Positions 36,417-47,147 are shown, counted from the first letter of the stretch. The stretch: DNA of 48,412 nt from Planctomycetota bacterium (GCA_030746555.1 JASLMK010000020.1:1-48412); one strand, 5' to 3'. Notes: generated by a model not told the origin, from the letters alone. Translations and numbers: made by a program.

Positions 36417-37705
36417 CGCGGCACCAGCAGACCCTGCGCACCGCCGTCGAGTTCTCCGGCGTCGGCCTGCACAGCGGGGAGACGGTCCAGGCGCGGGTGC
36501 TCCCCGGCCAGCCCGATCGCGGCGTGGAGTTCGTGCGCACAGACCTGCCAGACGCGGAGCCCGTCCCGGCCCACATCACCTACCACCAGGAACGGGAGCG
36601 CCGGACGCGCCTGGAGCTGGGGAGCGCCAGCGTGGACACGGTCGAGCACTTCCTCTCCGCCTGCCGCGGGCTGTGCATCGACAACCTGACCGTCGAGCTG
36701 TCCGGGTCCGAGATTCCCGGTCTCGACGGCAGCGCCCAGCCCTTCACCGAGCTCTTCCAGCAGGCCGGCATCGTCGAGCAGCGCCCGCAGGCGCGGGTGT
36801 TCCAGCTCCAAAGCCCCATCTACGTGCGCCAGGACGACTCGACCCTGGTGGCCCTGCCGACCGAGAGCCCCGGGCTGACGCTCCAGTACGTGGCGTCCTT
36901 CGACGAGCCCGGCGTGAACGGCGGGTCGTACAAGCTCGAGGTGACGCCCGGCGCGTTCGCCGAGGAGATCGCGCCCGCACGCACCTTCTGCCTCGCCTCG
37001 GAGGTCGACGCTCTGCGCGAGGCGGGGTTCGGCAAGGGCGCGACGCCCGAGAACACGGTCGTCCTAGGCGAAGAGGACGTCGATCTGCGCCTGCCCGACG
37101 AGCCGGCTCGCCACAAGATCCTCGACCTGCTCGGCGACCTGCACCTGCTCGGCGCGGACCTCCACGCCCACGTGATCGCCATGCGTTCGGGCCACCGCAC
37201 CAACGTCGAGCTCGTCAAGCACCTCCTCGAGAGGATGCAGATCGACGAGACCGGCGGCGCGCTTCGGCGCGAGGCCGGAATGGACGTGCGCGAGATCCTG
37301 CGCATGCTCCCACATCGCTACCCGTTCCTCCTGATCGACCGCGTGCTCGACATCGACGGCTACAAACGTGCCGTGGCCGTCAAGAACGTGTCGATCAACG
37401 AGCCCTTCTTCCAAGGGCACTTCCCCGACCAGCCCCTGATGCCCGGTGTCCTGCAGTTGGAGGCGATGGCCCAGCTGGCGGGGGTCCTGCTCCTGCGCAA
37501 GCTGGAGAACACGGGCAAGCTGGCCGTCCTGTGGGCGATCGACAAGGTCAAGCTGCGCGGCGCCGTCGTGCCCGGAGATCAGCTCCGACTGGAGGTCGAG
37601 ACCCTCAAGATGAAGGGCCAGGCCGCGCAGGTGCGCGGTGTCGGGTCCGTCGCCGGGAGGATCGTCTGCGAGGCCAACTTGATGTTCACCATGGTCGATT
37701 CCTGA
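36413..37705 (+). CDS. lpxC/fabZ: Fused LpxC deacetylase / FabZ dehydratase
   Basis: This 430-residue fusion starts at GTG overlapping the lpxD stop (GTGA). Residues 1-285 are LpxC, the zinc deacetylase committing UDP-acyl-GlcNAc to lipid A: zinc ligands H79 (VEHF), H234 and D238 (HKILDLLGD), and catalytic H261 (RSGHRTN). Residues 290-430 are FabZ, the 3-hydroxyacyl-ACP dehydratase: H336 in FFQGHFPDQPLMPG and E350 in QLEAMAQ. All key residues are present, so both halves should be active. The same fusion is known in Bacteroidetes and some PVC bacteria. Confidence 0.95.
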   Translation: MTRHQQTLRTAVEFSGVGLHSGETVQARVLPGQPDRGVEFVRTDLPDAEPVPAHITYHQERERRTRLELGSASVDTVEHFLSACRGLCIDNLTVELSGSEIPGLDGSAQPFTELFQQAGIVEQRPQARVFQLQSPIYVRQDDSTLVALPTESPGLTLQYVASFDEPGVNGGSYKLEVTPGAFAEEIAPARTFCLASEVDALREAGFGKGATPENTVVLGEEDVDLRLPDEPARHKILDLLGDLHLLGADLHAHVIAMRSGHRTNVELVKHLLERMQIDETGGALRREAGMDVREILRMLPHRYPFLLIDRVLDIDGYKRAVAVKNVSINEPFFQGHFPDQPLMPGVLQLEAMAQLAGVLLLRKLENTGKLAVLWAIDKVKLRGAVVPGDQLRLEVETLKMKGQAAQVRGVGSVAGRIVCEANLMFTMVDS

Positions 37706-37715
37706 CCTCCTTCCC

Positions 37716-38561
37716 ATGTCTACCCAGATCCACAGCACCGCGGTGATCGCGGAAGGAGCCGAGCTCGGCGTCGACGTCTCGATCGGCCCCCACACAATCG
37801 TCGGACCGCGCGTGCGGATTGGCGACCGCACGCGCGTCGGACCGCAGGTCGTCATCGAGGGCGTGACGCGCATCGGCACGGACAACGTGATCGTCGGGCA
37901 GGCCAGTCTAGGCGCGGCGCCCCAGGACTTCTCCTACCGGGGAGAGCCGACGATGTTGGAGATCGGCGACGACAACATGATCCGCGAGTTCGTCACGATC
38001 AACCGCGGGACCGTGAAGGGCGGTGCGCGGACGAGCATCGGCAGCGGCTGTCTGTTGATGGCCTGCAGCCACGTCGCCCACGACTGCGACCTGCGCGACG
38101 GCGTGATCCTGGCGAACAGCGTGCTCCTGGCCGGGCACGTGCTCGTGGGGGAGCGCGCCAACCTCTCCGGAGCGGCCGCCGCGCACCACTTCTGCACGAT
38201 CGGCGAGTACGCCTACGTCGGCGGTCTCTCGCGCGTCGTCCAGGACGTGCCGCCGTTCATGATCGTCGAGGGGCACCCCAGCCGCGTGCGGGGAGTGAAC
38301 GTCGTCGGCATGCAGCGAGCCGGAATCGAAGAGGACGACGTCGATGCGGTCCGCAGGGCCTTCCGGCGCCTCTATCGCTCGGGCGTGCCCAAGAAGCGCG
38401 TGTTCGAGGACATGCGGGCCCAGGGCTCCACGCCCGCGCGAGTGCTGCGGCTGGTCGAGGCCCTCGAGAACACCGAGCGGGGCTCGAAGGGGCGCTATCG
38501 CGAGAGCCTGCGCGAGGATTTCGCACGCATCGGGCGCGAGCGCGTGGCGGAGTGGTCCTGA
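37716..38561 (+). CDS. lpxA: Acyl-ACP--UDP-N-acetylglucosamine O-acyltransferase LpxA
   Basis: This 281-residue protein is a hexapeptide-repeat beta-helix (IHSTAVIAEGAELGVDVSIG...) with the LpxA landmarks ASLGAAPQDFSYRGEPT, EFVTINRGTVKGG, and the catalytic His in CSHVAHDCDLRDGVILAN. AAAAHHFCTIGEYAYVGGLS replaces the usual GVHQFCRIG. The C-terminal helical domain (VDAVRRAFRRLYRSGVPKKR) is typical. It performs the first step of lipid A synthesis. It lies 10 bp after lpxC/fabZ, and its stop overlaps the next start (TGATG). Confidence 0.95.
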   Translation: MSTQIHSTAVIAEGAELGVDVSIGPHTIVGPRVRIGDRTRVGPQVVIEGVTRIGTDNVIVGQASLGAAPQDFSYRGEPTMLEIGDDNMIREFVTINRGTVKGGARTSIGSGCLLMACSHVAHDCDLRDGVILANSVLLAGHVLVGERANLSGAAAAHHFCTIGEYAYVGGLSRVVQDVPPFMIVEGHPSRVRGVNVVGMQRAGIEEDDVDAVRRAFRRLYRSGVPKKRVFEDMRAQGSTPARVLRLVEALENTERGSKGRYRESLREDFARIGRERVAEWS

Positions 38562-39580
38562 TGGGCGGGGGCTCGGCAAGGGCGTTTCGGGTCGCCGTCG
38601 CCGGCGTCGGCCATCTCGGCCGCATCCACGCGAGGATCTGGAACGAGCACCCCGAGGCGGAGCTCGTCGCGGTGGTGGATTCCGACGCGAGCCGCGCCGG
38701 TGCCCTGGCGGAGGAGCTCGGCTGCCGGGCCTGCGCGGACGCGAGCGAGCTCCCCGACGATCTGGACGGCGTCAGCGTAGTCGTCTCGACCGCCGCCCAT
38801 GCCGACGTGGCGGTCGGGCTGCTCGAGCGCGGCATAGCCTGTCTGGTCGAGAAGCCCCTGGCGAGCGACCTCGAGCAGGCCGACCGGATCCTCGCGGCGG
38901 CGGAGGCGGGCGGCGCCTTGCTCGCCGTGGGCCACGTCGAGCGCTTCCAGCCCGGCGTGCGCGCCGTGCGCGAGATGGCGATCGCGCCGCGCTTCATCGA
39001 GAGCCACCGCCTGGCGCCGTTCAGCTTCCGCAGCCTCGACGTGGGCGTCGTCCACGACCTGATGATCCACGACCTGGACCTGGTGCTGTACCTGTGCGGC
39101 TCGGAGGTCGTCAGCATGGATGCGGCGGGAGGAGCCATCCTCACAGAGCGCGAGGACCTCGCCAGCGTGCGGCTGGTGTTCGAGAACGGCGCGCGGGCCA
39201 GCGTCACCGCCAGCCGGGCCTCTCTGACGCCGATGCGCCGCATGCGCATGTTCTCCTCGGAGGGCTACGTCAGCCTGGACTTCCAGGAGAACTACGGCCT
39301 GATGGTCGCCAAGGGGCCGGAGTTCGACCGGGGCCGTGAGGCCCTGCGGGAGCTGGACCCGGCCAGCCTGGCCCAGCAGACCGACTGGATCACCGACGAA
39401 GTGCTGCGCGTCACCGAGCTGGAGCTGGGGGGCGAGCAGCGGCCCCTGCAGGCCGAGCTGGACTCCTTCCTGCGCTCGGTGCGGGACGGGGCCGAGGTCG
39501 AGGTGACCGGCGCGGACGGCCGCAGAGCCCTGGAGCTGGCGGACCGCATCGTCGCGGACATCGGCGCCCAGACTTGGTAG
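38561..39580 (+). CDS. Gfo/Idh/MocA oxidoreductase, GnnA-like
   Basis: This 339-residue protein has an N-terminal Rossmann fold (VAVAGVGHLGRIHARIW), the Gfo/Idh EKP motif in CLVEKPLASDLEQAD, VGHVERFQPGVRAV, and a C-terminal domain with DLMIHDLDLVLYL. Placement directly after lpxA is that of GnnA, which oxidises UDP-GlcNAc at C3 so that GnnB can install a 3-amino group, giving amide-rich lipid A in species such as Acidithiobacillus and Leptospira. A gnnB aminotransferase is not adjacent here, so that role is inference. Confidence 0.82.
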   Translation: MGGGSARAFRVAVAGVGHLGRIHARIWNEHPEAELVAVVDSDASRAGALAEELGCRACADASELPDDLDGVSVVVSTAAHADVAVGLLERGIACLVEKPLASDLEQADRILAAAEAGGALLAVGHVERFQPGVRAVREMAIAPRFIESHRLAPFSFRSLDVGVVHDLMIHDLDLVLYLCGSEVVSMDAAGGAILTEREDLASVRLVFENGARASVTASRASLTPMRRMRMFSSEGYVSLDFQENYGLMVAKGPEFDRGREALRELDPASLAQQTDWITDEVLRVTELELGGEQRPLQAELDSFLRSVRDGAEVEVTGADGRRALELADRIVADIGAQTW

Positions 39581-39590
39581 AAGAGCGCGG

Positions 39591-42500
39591 ATGAGCGGGT
39601 CGAGCACGACCGGGCGCTTCGCACCCCTGGCCGAGGGGGCGACGCGCGCCCCCGACGAGGCCGAGCGCGCCGTCCTGGAGCGCTGGCGCGAGCGGGAGGT
39701 GTTCCGCTCCGTCGCCGCGGCGCGGGCGGAGGGCGAGGTCTTCGTGTTCTGGGAGGGCCCGCCGACGGCGAACGGGCGGCCGGGCATCCACCACGTGATG
39801 GCCCGCACGATCAAGGACGCCATCTGCCGCTACCAGACCATGCGCGGCCGGCGTGTGGAGCGCAAGGCGGGCTGGGACACCCACGGGCTGCCCGTCGAGC
39901 TCGAGGTCGAGAAGGCCCTGGGCATCAGCGGCCGGCCCGAGATCGAAGCCTACGGCGTCGGTCCCTTCAACGAGCGCTGCCGGGAGTCGGTCTGGACCTA
40001 CCGCCGGGAGTGGGAGCAGCTCTCCGAGCGAATCGCCTACTGGCTCGACTACGACGATCCCTACGTGACCTACGACGCCGACTACGTCGAGAGCGTCTGG
40101 CACATCCTCGCGCGCTTCCACGACGCGGGACTCGTCTACCGGGGCCAGCGCGTCGTGCCCTACTGCGGGCGCTGCGGCACGGGCCTCTCGTCCCACGAGA
40201 TCGGCCAGCCCGGCGTGTACCAGGACGTCGAGGATCCCTCCGTTACCCTGCGCTTCCGCCTCGCGGAGCAGGCGGGGGGCGAGCCCGAGAGCCTGTTGGC
40301 CTGGACGACCACGCCCTGGACCCTGCCATCCAATTTCGCCCTGGCCGTACACCCCGCGCACGAGTACGTGCGGGCCCGCGTTCCCCTCGGCGAGGACGGC
40401 GGCAGCGAGATCGTGTGGGTGGTCGCCGAACGGGCGGCGACGGTGCTCGGCGAGTCCTTCGAGGAGCTCGAGCGACGGCGGGGGAGCGAACTCGCCGGGA
40501 CCGCCTACGAGCCGCTCTTCGAGCTGGGCGAGCCGTTCCTCCTGCCCCCCTCCGAGTCGGTCGACCACCAGGCGCGCCATCGGGTCGTGCTGGCCGACTA
40601 CGTCACGACCGAGGACGGCACGGGGATCGTGCACCAGGCGCCCTACGGAGCCGACGACTGGGCCCTGGCGACGCGCCTGGGGATCCCGACGGTCCTGGGC
40701 GTGGGGCCTCACGGGCGCTTCGTGCGGCCTGTCGGGCCGGTGGAGGAGGGAACTCCGTTCAAGGAGGCCGACGCGCCCCTGACCGCCGACCTCGAGCGGC
40801 GCGGCCTGCTGTTCGCGAGCGCGCGCGCGACCCACAGCTACCCGCACTGCTGGCGCTGCGACACGCCCCTGTACTACTTCCCGACGCCCGCCTGGTACGT
40901 GCGCACGACCGCCTACAAGCAGCGCATGATCGACTACAACCGGCGCTGCAACTGGGTCCCGCCGCAGGTCGGGGAGGGTCGCTTCGGCGACTGGCTCGAG
41001 AACAACATCGACTGGAACATCTCGCGCGACCGATTCTGGGGGACGCCCTTGCCGTTCTGGGTCTGCGAGGGATGTGACGCGGAGCGGGCCGTGGGAAGCG
41101 TCGCAGACCTCGAGCGTCTCGCGGGGACGCTCCCCGAGGGGTTCGACAACCACAAGCCCCTGATCGACGAGGTGACGATCGGCTGTGAGGCCTGCGGCGC
41201 GACGATGCGGCGCACCCACGCGGTCGTCGACTGCTGGTTCGACTCTGGGGCGATGCCCTACGCCCAGTACCACTGGCCCTTCGGCGACAGTCGCGCGCTC
41301 GTCCGCGAGCAGTTCCCCGCATCGGCGATCGCGGAGGGCCTCGACCAGACCCGAGGCTGGTTCTACTCGCTGCTGGCGATCGGCGCCTTCCTGGCCGAGG
41401 AAGACGAGGACCTCGAGCCGGGCCTCGTGTACCGAAACTGCATCGTCAACGGCCTCGTCCTGGACAAGGACGGCGTCAAGATGTCGAAGCGCCTGGGGAA
41501 CATCGTAGATCCCTGGGAGGCGATCGCCGAGCACGGGGCCGACGCCCTGCGCTGGACCATGCTCGCCGCCGGTTCGCCCTGGTTGCCCCGACGCTTCGAT
41601 CCCGACGCCGTGCTGGAGGTGCGGCGGCGCTTCTTCGGGACCCTCGCCAACAGCTACCGGTTCTTCGCCGAGTACGCCCGCATCGACGGATTCGACCCCG
41701 AGGATGTGCGCATCCCGCCCGCCGCGGAGCGCAGCGAGATCGACCGCTGGCTGCTCTCCCGGGCGCAGACCCTGATCGCCACCGTCGTCGAATGCATGGA
41801 CGCCTTCGACCTGACCGGCACCTGTCGGGCGGTCGAGACCTTCGTCGTGGACGAGCTCTCCAACTGGTACATCCGTCGCAATCGCCGACGGTTTTGGAAG
41901 GGGGAGACCGGCGCCGACAAGCTGGCGGCCTTCGCCTCCCTGCACGAGGCCCTGCGCTCCGCCGTCCTGGTCACGGCTCCCATCGCCCCGTTCCTGGCCG
42001 AGCAGCTCTGGGCGTGCCTGGCCGGTGATGGATCGTCAGTCCACGGTGAGCTGATCGAGAGCGCCGGGGGGAGCCGGGTGGACGTCGAGCTCGAGGCGAG
42101 CATGGCGGTCGTCGTGCGCGTCGTCGAGATGGGCCGTGCCCTGCGCGAGCGGGCGGGGGCCCGCACGCGCCAGCCCCTGAGGGGGATCCACGTGCGCTGC
42201 TGCGACCCTGACGACCTCGAGCTGCTGCGTGGCGCCTTCGCGTCCGCCCAGGTATTCGACGAGCTCAACGTGAAGGGTTGGGCGAGCCTGGAGATGGACG
42301 ACGGCGAGCTCTGCACCCTGCGAGCCAAGCCGGAGTTCCGGACCCTGGGCAAGCGCCTGGGACCGTTGATGAAGGCGGCCGGCGGCGTGATTGCGGCCCT
42401 GCCCGCCGAGGACGTGGCGCGCCTGCGCGACGGCGGCGAGGTCGAGATCGAGGTCGAGGGGCGCCTTGTGACCCTCGGCCCCGGTGACGTGCGCCCGACG

Positions 42501-42863
42501 GTGGAGGTGCACGCGCCCTTCGACGTGGAGACCGACGGCCGCTTCGTGTGTGCTCTCGACCTCGAGTTGGACGAGGATCTCGTGGCCGAGGGCTTGGCGC
42601 GGGAGGCTGTCAGCCGGGTGAACGGCCTGCGCCGGGAGAGCGGTCTGGCGCTGGAGCAGCGCATCCACCTGCGCCTGTGGGGCGAGGGCGAGGGCATCTC
42701 CAAGGCCCTGAGCGCCCACGCCGAGCTGATCGGTGCGGAGACCCTGGCGGCGGAGCTCAGCACGGCCGCGGAGGCCCTCGACGGGACGGTCTGGGCGGAG
42801 TGGACCGTGGGGGAGGGCGAGGTGCTGCGCGCCTCGCTCGTCGCCGCGGAGCCTCGCTCCTGA
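39591..42863 (+). CDS. ileS: Isoleucyl-tRNA synthetase (eukaryote-like, IleS2 type)
   Basis: This 1090-residue class I synthetase has HIGH-type GIHHVM in PPTANGRPGIHHVMARTIKD, KMSKR in DKDGVKMSKRLGN, and the editing domain with LLAWTTTPWTLPSN. GWDTHGLPVELEVEKALGI and the long C-terminal domain (LNVKGWASLEM, AALPAEDVARL, VEIEVEGRLVTL) are typical of the IleS2 branch. That branch is shared with eukaryotes and is often mupirocin-resistant. The zinc cysteines of IleS1 at the extreme C-terminus are absent. It is 10 bp downstream of the GnnA-like gene and probably the last gene of the lpx transcript. Confidence 0.95.
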   Translation: MSGSSTTGRFAPLAEGATRAPDEAERAVLERWREREVFRSVAAARAEGEVFVFWEGPPTANGRPGIHHVMARTIKDAICRYQTMRGRRVERKAGWDTHGLPVELEVEKALGISGRPEIEAYGVGPFNERCRESVWTYRREWEQLSERIAYWLDYDDPYVTYDADYVESVWHILARFHDAGLVYRGQRVVPYCGRCGTGLSSHEIGQPGVYQDVEDPSVTLRFRLAEQAGGEPESLLAWTTTPWTLPSNFALAVHPAHEYVRARVPLGEDGGSEIVWVVAERAATVLGESFEELERRRGSELAGTAYEPLFELGEPFLLPPSESVDHQARHRVVLADYVTTEDGTGIVHQAPYGADDWALATRLGIPTVLGVGPHGRFVRPVGPVEEGTPFKEADAPLTADLERRGLLFASARATHSYPHCWRCDTPLYYFPTPAWYVRTTAYKQRMIDYNRRCNWVPPQVGEGRFGDWLENNIDWNISRDRFWGTPLPFWVCEGCDAERAVGSVADLERLAGTLPEGFDNHKPLIDEVTIGCEACGATMRRTHAVVDCWFDSGAMPYAQYHWPFGDSRALVREQFPASAIAEGLDQTRGWFYSLLAIGAFLAEEDEDLEPGLVYRNCIVNGLVLDKDGVKMSKRLGNIVDPWEAIAEHGADALRWTMLAAGSPWLPRRFDPDAVLEVRRRFFGTLANSYRFFAEYARIDGFDPEDVRIPPAAERSEIDRWLLSRAQTLIATVVECMDAFDLTGTCRAVETFVVDELSNWYIRRNRRRFWKGETGADKLAAFASLHEALRSAVLVTAPIAPFLAEQLWACLAGDGSSVHGELIESAGGSRVDVELEASMAVVVRVVEMGRALRERAGARTRQPLRGIHVRCCDPDDLELLRGAFASAQVFDELNVKGWASLEMDDGELCTLRAKPEFRTLGKRLGPLMKAAGGVIAALPAEDVARLRDGGEVEIEVEGRLVTLGPGDVRPTVEVHAPFDVETDGRFVCALDLELDEDLVAEGLAREAVSRVNGLRRESGLALEQRIHLRLWGEGEGISKALSAHAELIGAETLAAELSTAAEALDGTVWAEWTVGEGEVLRASLVAAEPRS

Positions 42864-42880
42864 GCGGGTCCCGCGGGCGG

Positions 42881-42909
42881 TTGGCAGGCGGGGGTCGGAG
42901 TGGTAGCTT
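42881..42909 (+). promoter_or_regulatory. Promoter of the 6S RNA
   Basis: TTGGCA (42881-42886), 17 bp and TAGCTT (42904-42909) form a good sigma-70 pair. It ends four bases before the predicted 5' stem of the RNA at 42914. Confidence 0.55.
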
Positions 42910-42913
42910 GCAT

Positions 42914-43074
42914 GGGGGACCCTGGTGGCGCAGGCCACCCGCAGTAATCCCAGGAGCCGAACAGAAGCCGAGAGGGCCTCACCCTGCGCTGCGGACAGCA
43001 TCCGCTGCGAGGCAGGCCCACCTGGAACCGACAGGTTCCGGGTACCGCGGGAGCGGCGCCGCCGGGGATCCTCC
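42914..43074 (+). ncRNA. ssrS: Probable 6S RNA
   Basis: About 161 nt. The ends GGGGGACCCTGGTGGCG (from 42914) and CGCCGCCGGGGATCCTCC (to 43074) pair over 17 bp with one bulge. The middle contains CCCAGGAGCCGAACA, like the 6S motif CCCTGAGCCGATA, then a long apical arm (GGGCCT...AGGCCC). On the 3' side is a small hairpin GGAACC-GACA-GGTTCC, matching the small 3'-side hairpin of the E. coli 6S central bubble. 6S RNA mimics an open promoter and sequesters housekeeping RNA polymerase in stationary phase. A promoter lies just upstream. Confidence 0.72.
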
Positions 43075-43165
43075 TGCTCCCGTGAGCGACCTCGCGCAGT
43101 CGCCGGGGCGTTCGCGCGAAAGCCCGCATGAGGCGTCACAGCGGTTGATTCCGGCCTGTTCGCGC

Positions 43166-43194
43166 TTGGTTCGCCCCGACCGTGTGGCTAAGGT
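43166..43194 (+). promoter_or_regulatory. Candidate promoter for the L,D-transpeptidase gene
   Basis: TTGGTT (43166-43171), 17 bp and TAAGGT (43189-43194), with a predicted leader of about 65 nt. The match is moderate (3/6 in each hexamer). The rest of 43075-43265 shows no gene. Confidence 0.35.
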
Positions 43195-43265
43195 CGCCCG
43201 CGCGGTCACCGTCGCGGCGGCCGGCACAGGCGAACAACCCGAGGCTAGCAGCGGAGTCGGACAGC

Positions 43266-44606
43266 ATGCGCGGACTGGTCATCATCCTTCTCGGTGGAGC
43301 GGTGCTCTACCTCGGCTGGTCGAGCTACGGGCGTGGCGAAGAGGCGACCGCTCCCGACGGCGCCGAGGCCGCCTCCGCGGAGGAGGGCACACGAGGCCGC
43401 ATGATGTCGGTCGCCGAGATGGAGGCCGCCTTGCAGGAGGTCGCCGGCGAGCCGGTCGGTGGGGCGGCCGAGAGGGCGATCTCCCGCGCCAACAGGGCCG
43501 TGGGCAACGAGGGGCAGGCGGTGGGGGGCGAGCCTGGGGCGGCGCCGGGGCCCCTGGCCCTGAATTGGGACTTGGGGGACCCGGTCCTGGAGGGGAGCCT
43601 CCTCCTGCACGCTCCCGAGCGGGTGCAGGCCTACCTCGGGGGAGCGGGCAAGAAGCTCTCGGACAGCCGCAAGCGCCTGCTGTTCGTTCTGGCGACCCTG
43701 ATCCAGTCCACGCGAGACAAGGCGGCCCCCTACGCGCGCGGCCTCGAGGAGGCCGCGGACGTGACCGACGAGGAGCGCGACTTCGTGTTCGGCGTGCTCG
43801 AGTCCGGCCGCGCGAGACCGCGCGCTGCGTCGAGCGGTGCTCCCAATGCGGTGATCCTGGGGGCTCGCATGGCGCTGCTGGCGCGCGAGGCGGACGCCCA
43901 CCTGCGGGCGCGCCGCTACGGTGACGCGGCGCGCATCCTCTCCAGCCTGCTCCTGAGCGAGCTGGACGCGCCCTGGGCGGCGGACCGCGAGACCCTTCTG
44001 CGCTGGTCGGAGAGCCTCGGGACGGCCCAGGCCGGGCACCGTTGGAACAAGAACGGGGACTGGCCCTCGTTCGAGGTGACCGTCGAGCCGGGCGACAGCC
44101 TGGTGGCGATCCGCAAGCGGATCGTCGCGGAGCGTACGGGGATGATCCTGTGTACCGGCCTCATCCAGCGCTGCAACCAGCGCGGGAAGCTCCTGCATCC
44201 CGGCGACGTGCTGCGCATCCCGACCGACCCCGCCCACGCCCTGGTGGACCTCAGCGCCCGCTGGGCGTTCTTCCTGATGGGGGGCGAGGTCGTCGCCGCC
44301 TGGGAGGTGGCGATCGGTCTGGACGGGAAGACGATCCCGGGGACCTACACCGTCGGAGAGAAGCTGGAGGAGCCGCCCTGGACGCCGGTCGGCCGGCCCT
44401 TCGTTCCCTACGGGCACCCGGACAACCCGCTGGGTGACCGCTGGATCGCCTGGAACGGGAGCGACGGCCTCGGGTTCCATGGGACCTCCGAGCCGGAGAC
44501 CATCGGGCAGGAGGCCAGCCAGGGGTGCATCCGCCTGCGAAACGAGGAAGTGATCGAGCTGTTCGAGATCCTGCCCCGCGGCGCCTCGGTCGAAGTGCGC
44601 CCCTGA
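43266..44606 (+). CDS. L,D-transpeptidase (YkuD) with LysM-like domain
   Basis: This 446-residue protein has an N-terminal TM anchor (LVIILLGGAVLYLGW), a helical middle region, and a LysM-like peptidoglycan-binding segment (FEVTVEPGDSLVAIRKRIVA...LLHPGDVLRIP, about residues 275-325). The YkuD catalytic domain follows with HGTSEPETIGQEASQGCIRL, giving the H...SxGCxR motif with the nucleophilic Cys. Such enzymes form 3-3 cross-links or attach proteins to peptidoglycan. Together with murD this indicates a peptidoglycan wall. Confidence 0.9.
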   Translation: MRGLVIILLGGAVLYLGWSSYGRGEEATAPDGAEAASAEEGTRGRMMSVAEMEAALQEVAGEPVGGAAERAISRANRAVGNEGQAVGGEPGAAPGPLALNWDLGDPVLEGSLLLHAPERVQAYLGGAGKKLSDSRKRLLFVLATLIQSTRDKAAPYARGLEEAADVTDEERDFVFGVLESGRARPRAASSGAPNAVILGARMALLAREADAHLRARRYGDAARILSSLLLSELDAPWAADRETLLRWSESLGTAQAGHRWNKNGDWPSFEVTVEPGDSLVAIRKRIVAERTGMILCTGLIQRCNQRGKLLHPGDVLRIPTDPAHALVDLSARWAFFLMGGEVVAAWEVAIGLDGKTIPGTYTVGEKLEEPPWTPVGRPFVPYGHPDNPLGDRWIAWNGSDGLGFHGTSEPETIGQEASQGCIRLRNEEVIELFEILPRGASVEVRP

Positions 44607-44803
44607 GGGCGCATAGCGCGCTGCGAGCCGGGCTAGCGCGCCCCACGGTCTTCCTGGAGCTCGGCTACGCCAGACCCTGAAGGAGAGCGCTCGGTCCGCG
44701 AGGTCCCCCGGTTCACGCCGATCCGAGGGTGCCCCATAACCTCCTTCGCATGCGCCACTTAGGATGGCGTCGAGCGCGGGCGCGGCTTTTTGTCGAGGGA
44801 CGG

Positions 44804-44831
44804 TTGACGGCCCATCGATTTCCCCTATGCT
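44804..44831 (+). promoter_or_regulatory. rRNA operon promoter
   Basis: TTGACG (44804-44809), 16 bp and TATGCT (44826-44831) match consensus in 5/6 and 4/6 positions. It lies about 240 bp before the 16S gene. The preceding stretch from 44607 has no gene; a GC-rich block followed by TTTTT near 44788 could terminate the upstream transcript. Confidence 0.55.
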
Positions 44832-44946
44832 CTCGCTCCCTCGTCGCGGGTGACCCCACTGGTCGTCCGGTACCGAACGAGGCTGAACCACGCGCACCGC
44901 GCCTTCCGGACGGGCCTTGCCCGACGCCGGGAGCGGTACGCGCTCA

Positions 44947-44959
44947 GATCTTTGAAAAC
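44947..44959 (+). promoter_or_regulatory. boxA-like antitermination site in the rRNA leader
   Basis: GATCTTTGAAAAC resembles the boxA core (TCTTTGAAAAC in many bacteria), which recruits NusB/NusE for rRNA antitermination. Its position between promoter and 16S is as expected. Confidence 0.55.
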
Positions 44960-45071
44960 GAGGGTGACCCTTGAAACCGTGCGAGCAGGAGAGGCCCTGC
45001 CTCTGGGACGATCCTAGGATCGGCCAGGAGGCTGGACTCTCCCAGACTCCACAAGAAACCAAGACAAACAC

Positions 45072-46629
<1,558 letters not shown>

Positions 46630-46837
46630 CGGGATATGTTAGACACCTGGCAACCCGCCCTCGGGTGGCGCGTCAGGTTGACGACATAGGTGCTCGCCCG
46701 GTGACGAGGGTCACCCTTTTCTTCTTCTGCCGCCATGCCGCAGTGGGTCTGCCCATGCGACCTGGCGCCGATTCGATGGACCTCCGCGAATGGAGGCTCA
46801 GCGGATTCGGGCCGGGGGGGCAGCCTGACGGACTGTC

Positions 46838-46914
46838 GGGCCTGTAGCTCAGCTGGTTAGAGCGTCCGCCTGATAAGCGGGAGGTCCGTGGTTCAAATCC
46901 ACGCAGGCCCACCA
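46838..46914 (+). tRNA. tRNA-Ile (anticodon GAU)
   Basis: Acceptor GGGCCTG pairs with CAGGCCC, with encoded ACCA. The D arm has AGCTCAGCTGGTTAGAG, the anticodon loop CTGATAA gives GAT, and the T arm reads CGTGGTTCAAATCCACG. It lies in the 16S-23S spacer, its usual place. Confidence 0.97.
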
Positions 46915-47024
46915 CACTCACACCCAGCGGAGTACGGCCTGCGCACCCGCGGTGGTGCGAGCCGAGAACCCGAGAGAGCCCTCGCACGACGGGGGACCGC
47001 GCTGGATGGACCCGGCGCAGGACC

Positions 47025-47100
47025 GGGGGCGTAGCTCAGTTGGTAGAGCACCTGGTTTGCAACCAGGCGGTCGTCGGTTCGAATCCGGTCGCCTCCACCA
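47025..47100 (+). tRNA. tRNA-Ala (anticodon UGC)
   Basis: Acceptor GGGGGCG pairs with CGCCTCC, with encoded ACCA. The anticodon loop TTTGCAA gives TGC, and the T loop reads GGTTCGAATCC. It is the second spacer tRNA of the rRNA operon. Confidence 0.97.
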
Positions 47101-47113
47101 GGAGCCGGGCGCG

Positions 47114-47147
47114 GGACAGTGTGGCACGCAGGACAGTGTGGCACGCA
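47114..47147 (+). repeat. Tandem duplication of 17 bp in the tRNA-Ala/23S spacer
   Basis: GGACAGTGTGGCACGCA occurs twice without a gap. It probably arose by slippage. It lies 14 bp after tRNA-Ala and may alter the processing stem. Confidence 0.8.

Noticed and set aside
45010-45021. GATCCTAGGATC palindrome in the rRNA leader
   Set aside because: It is part of the leader that is expected to fold for RNase III processing; no separate role is supported.
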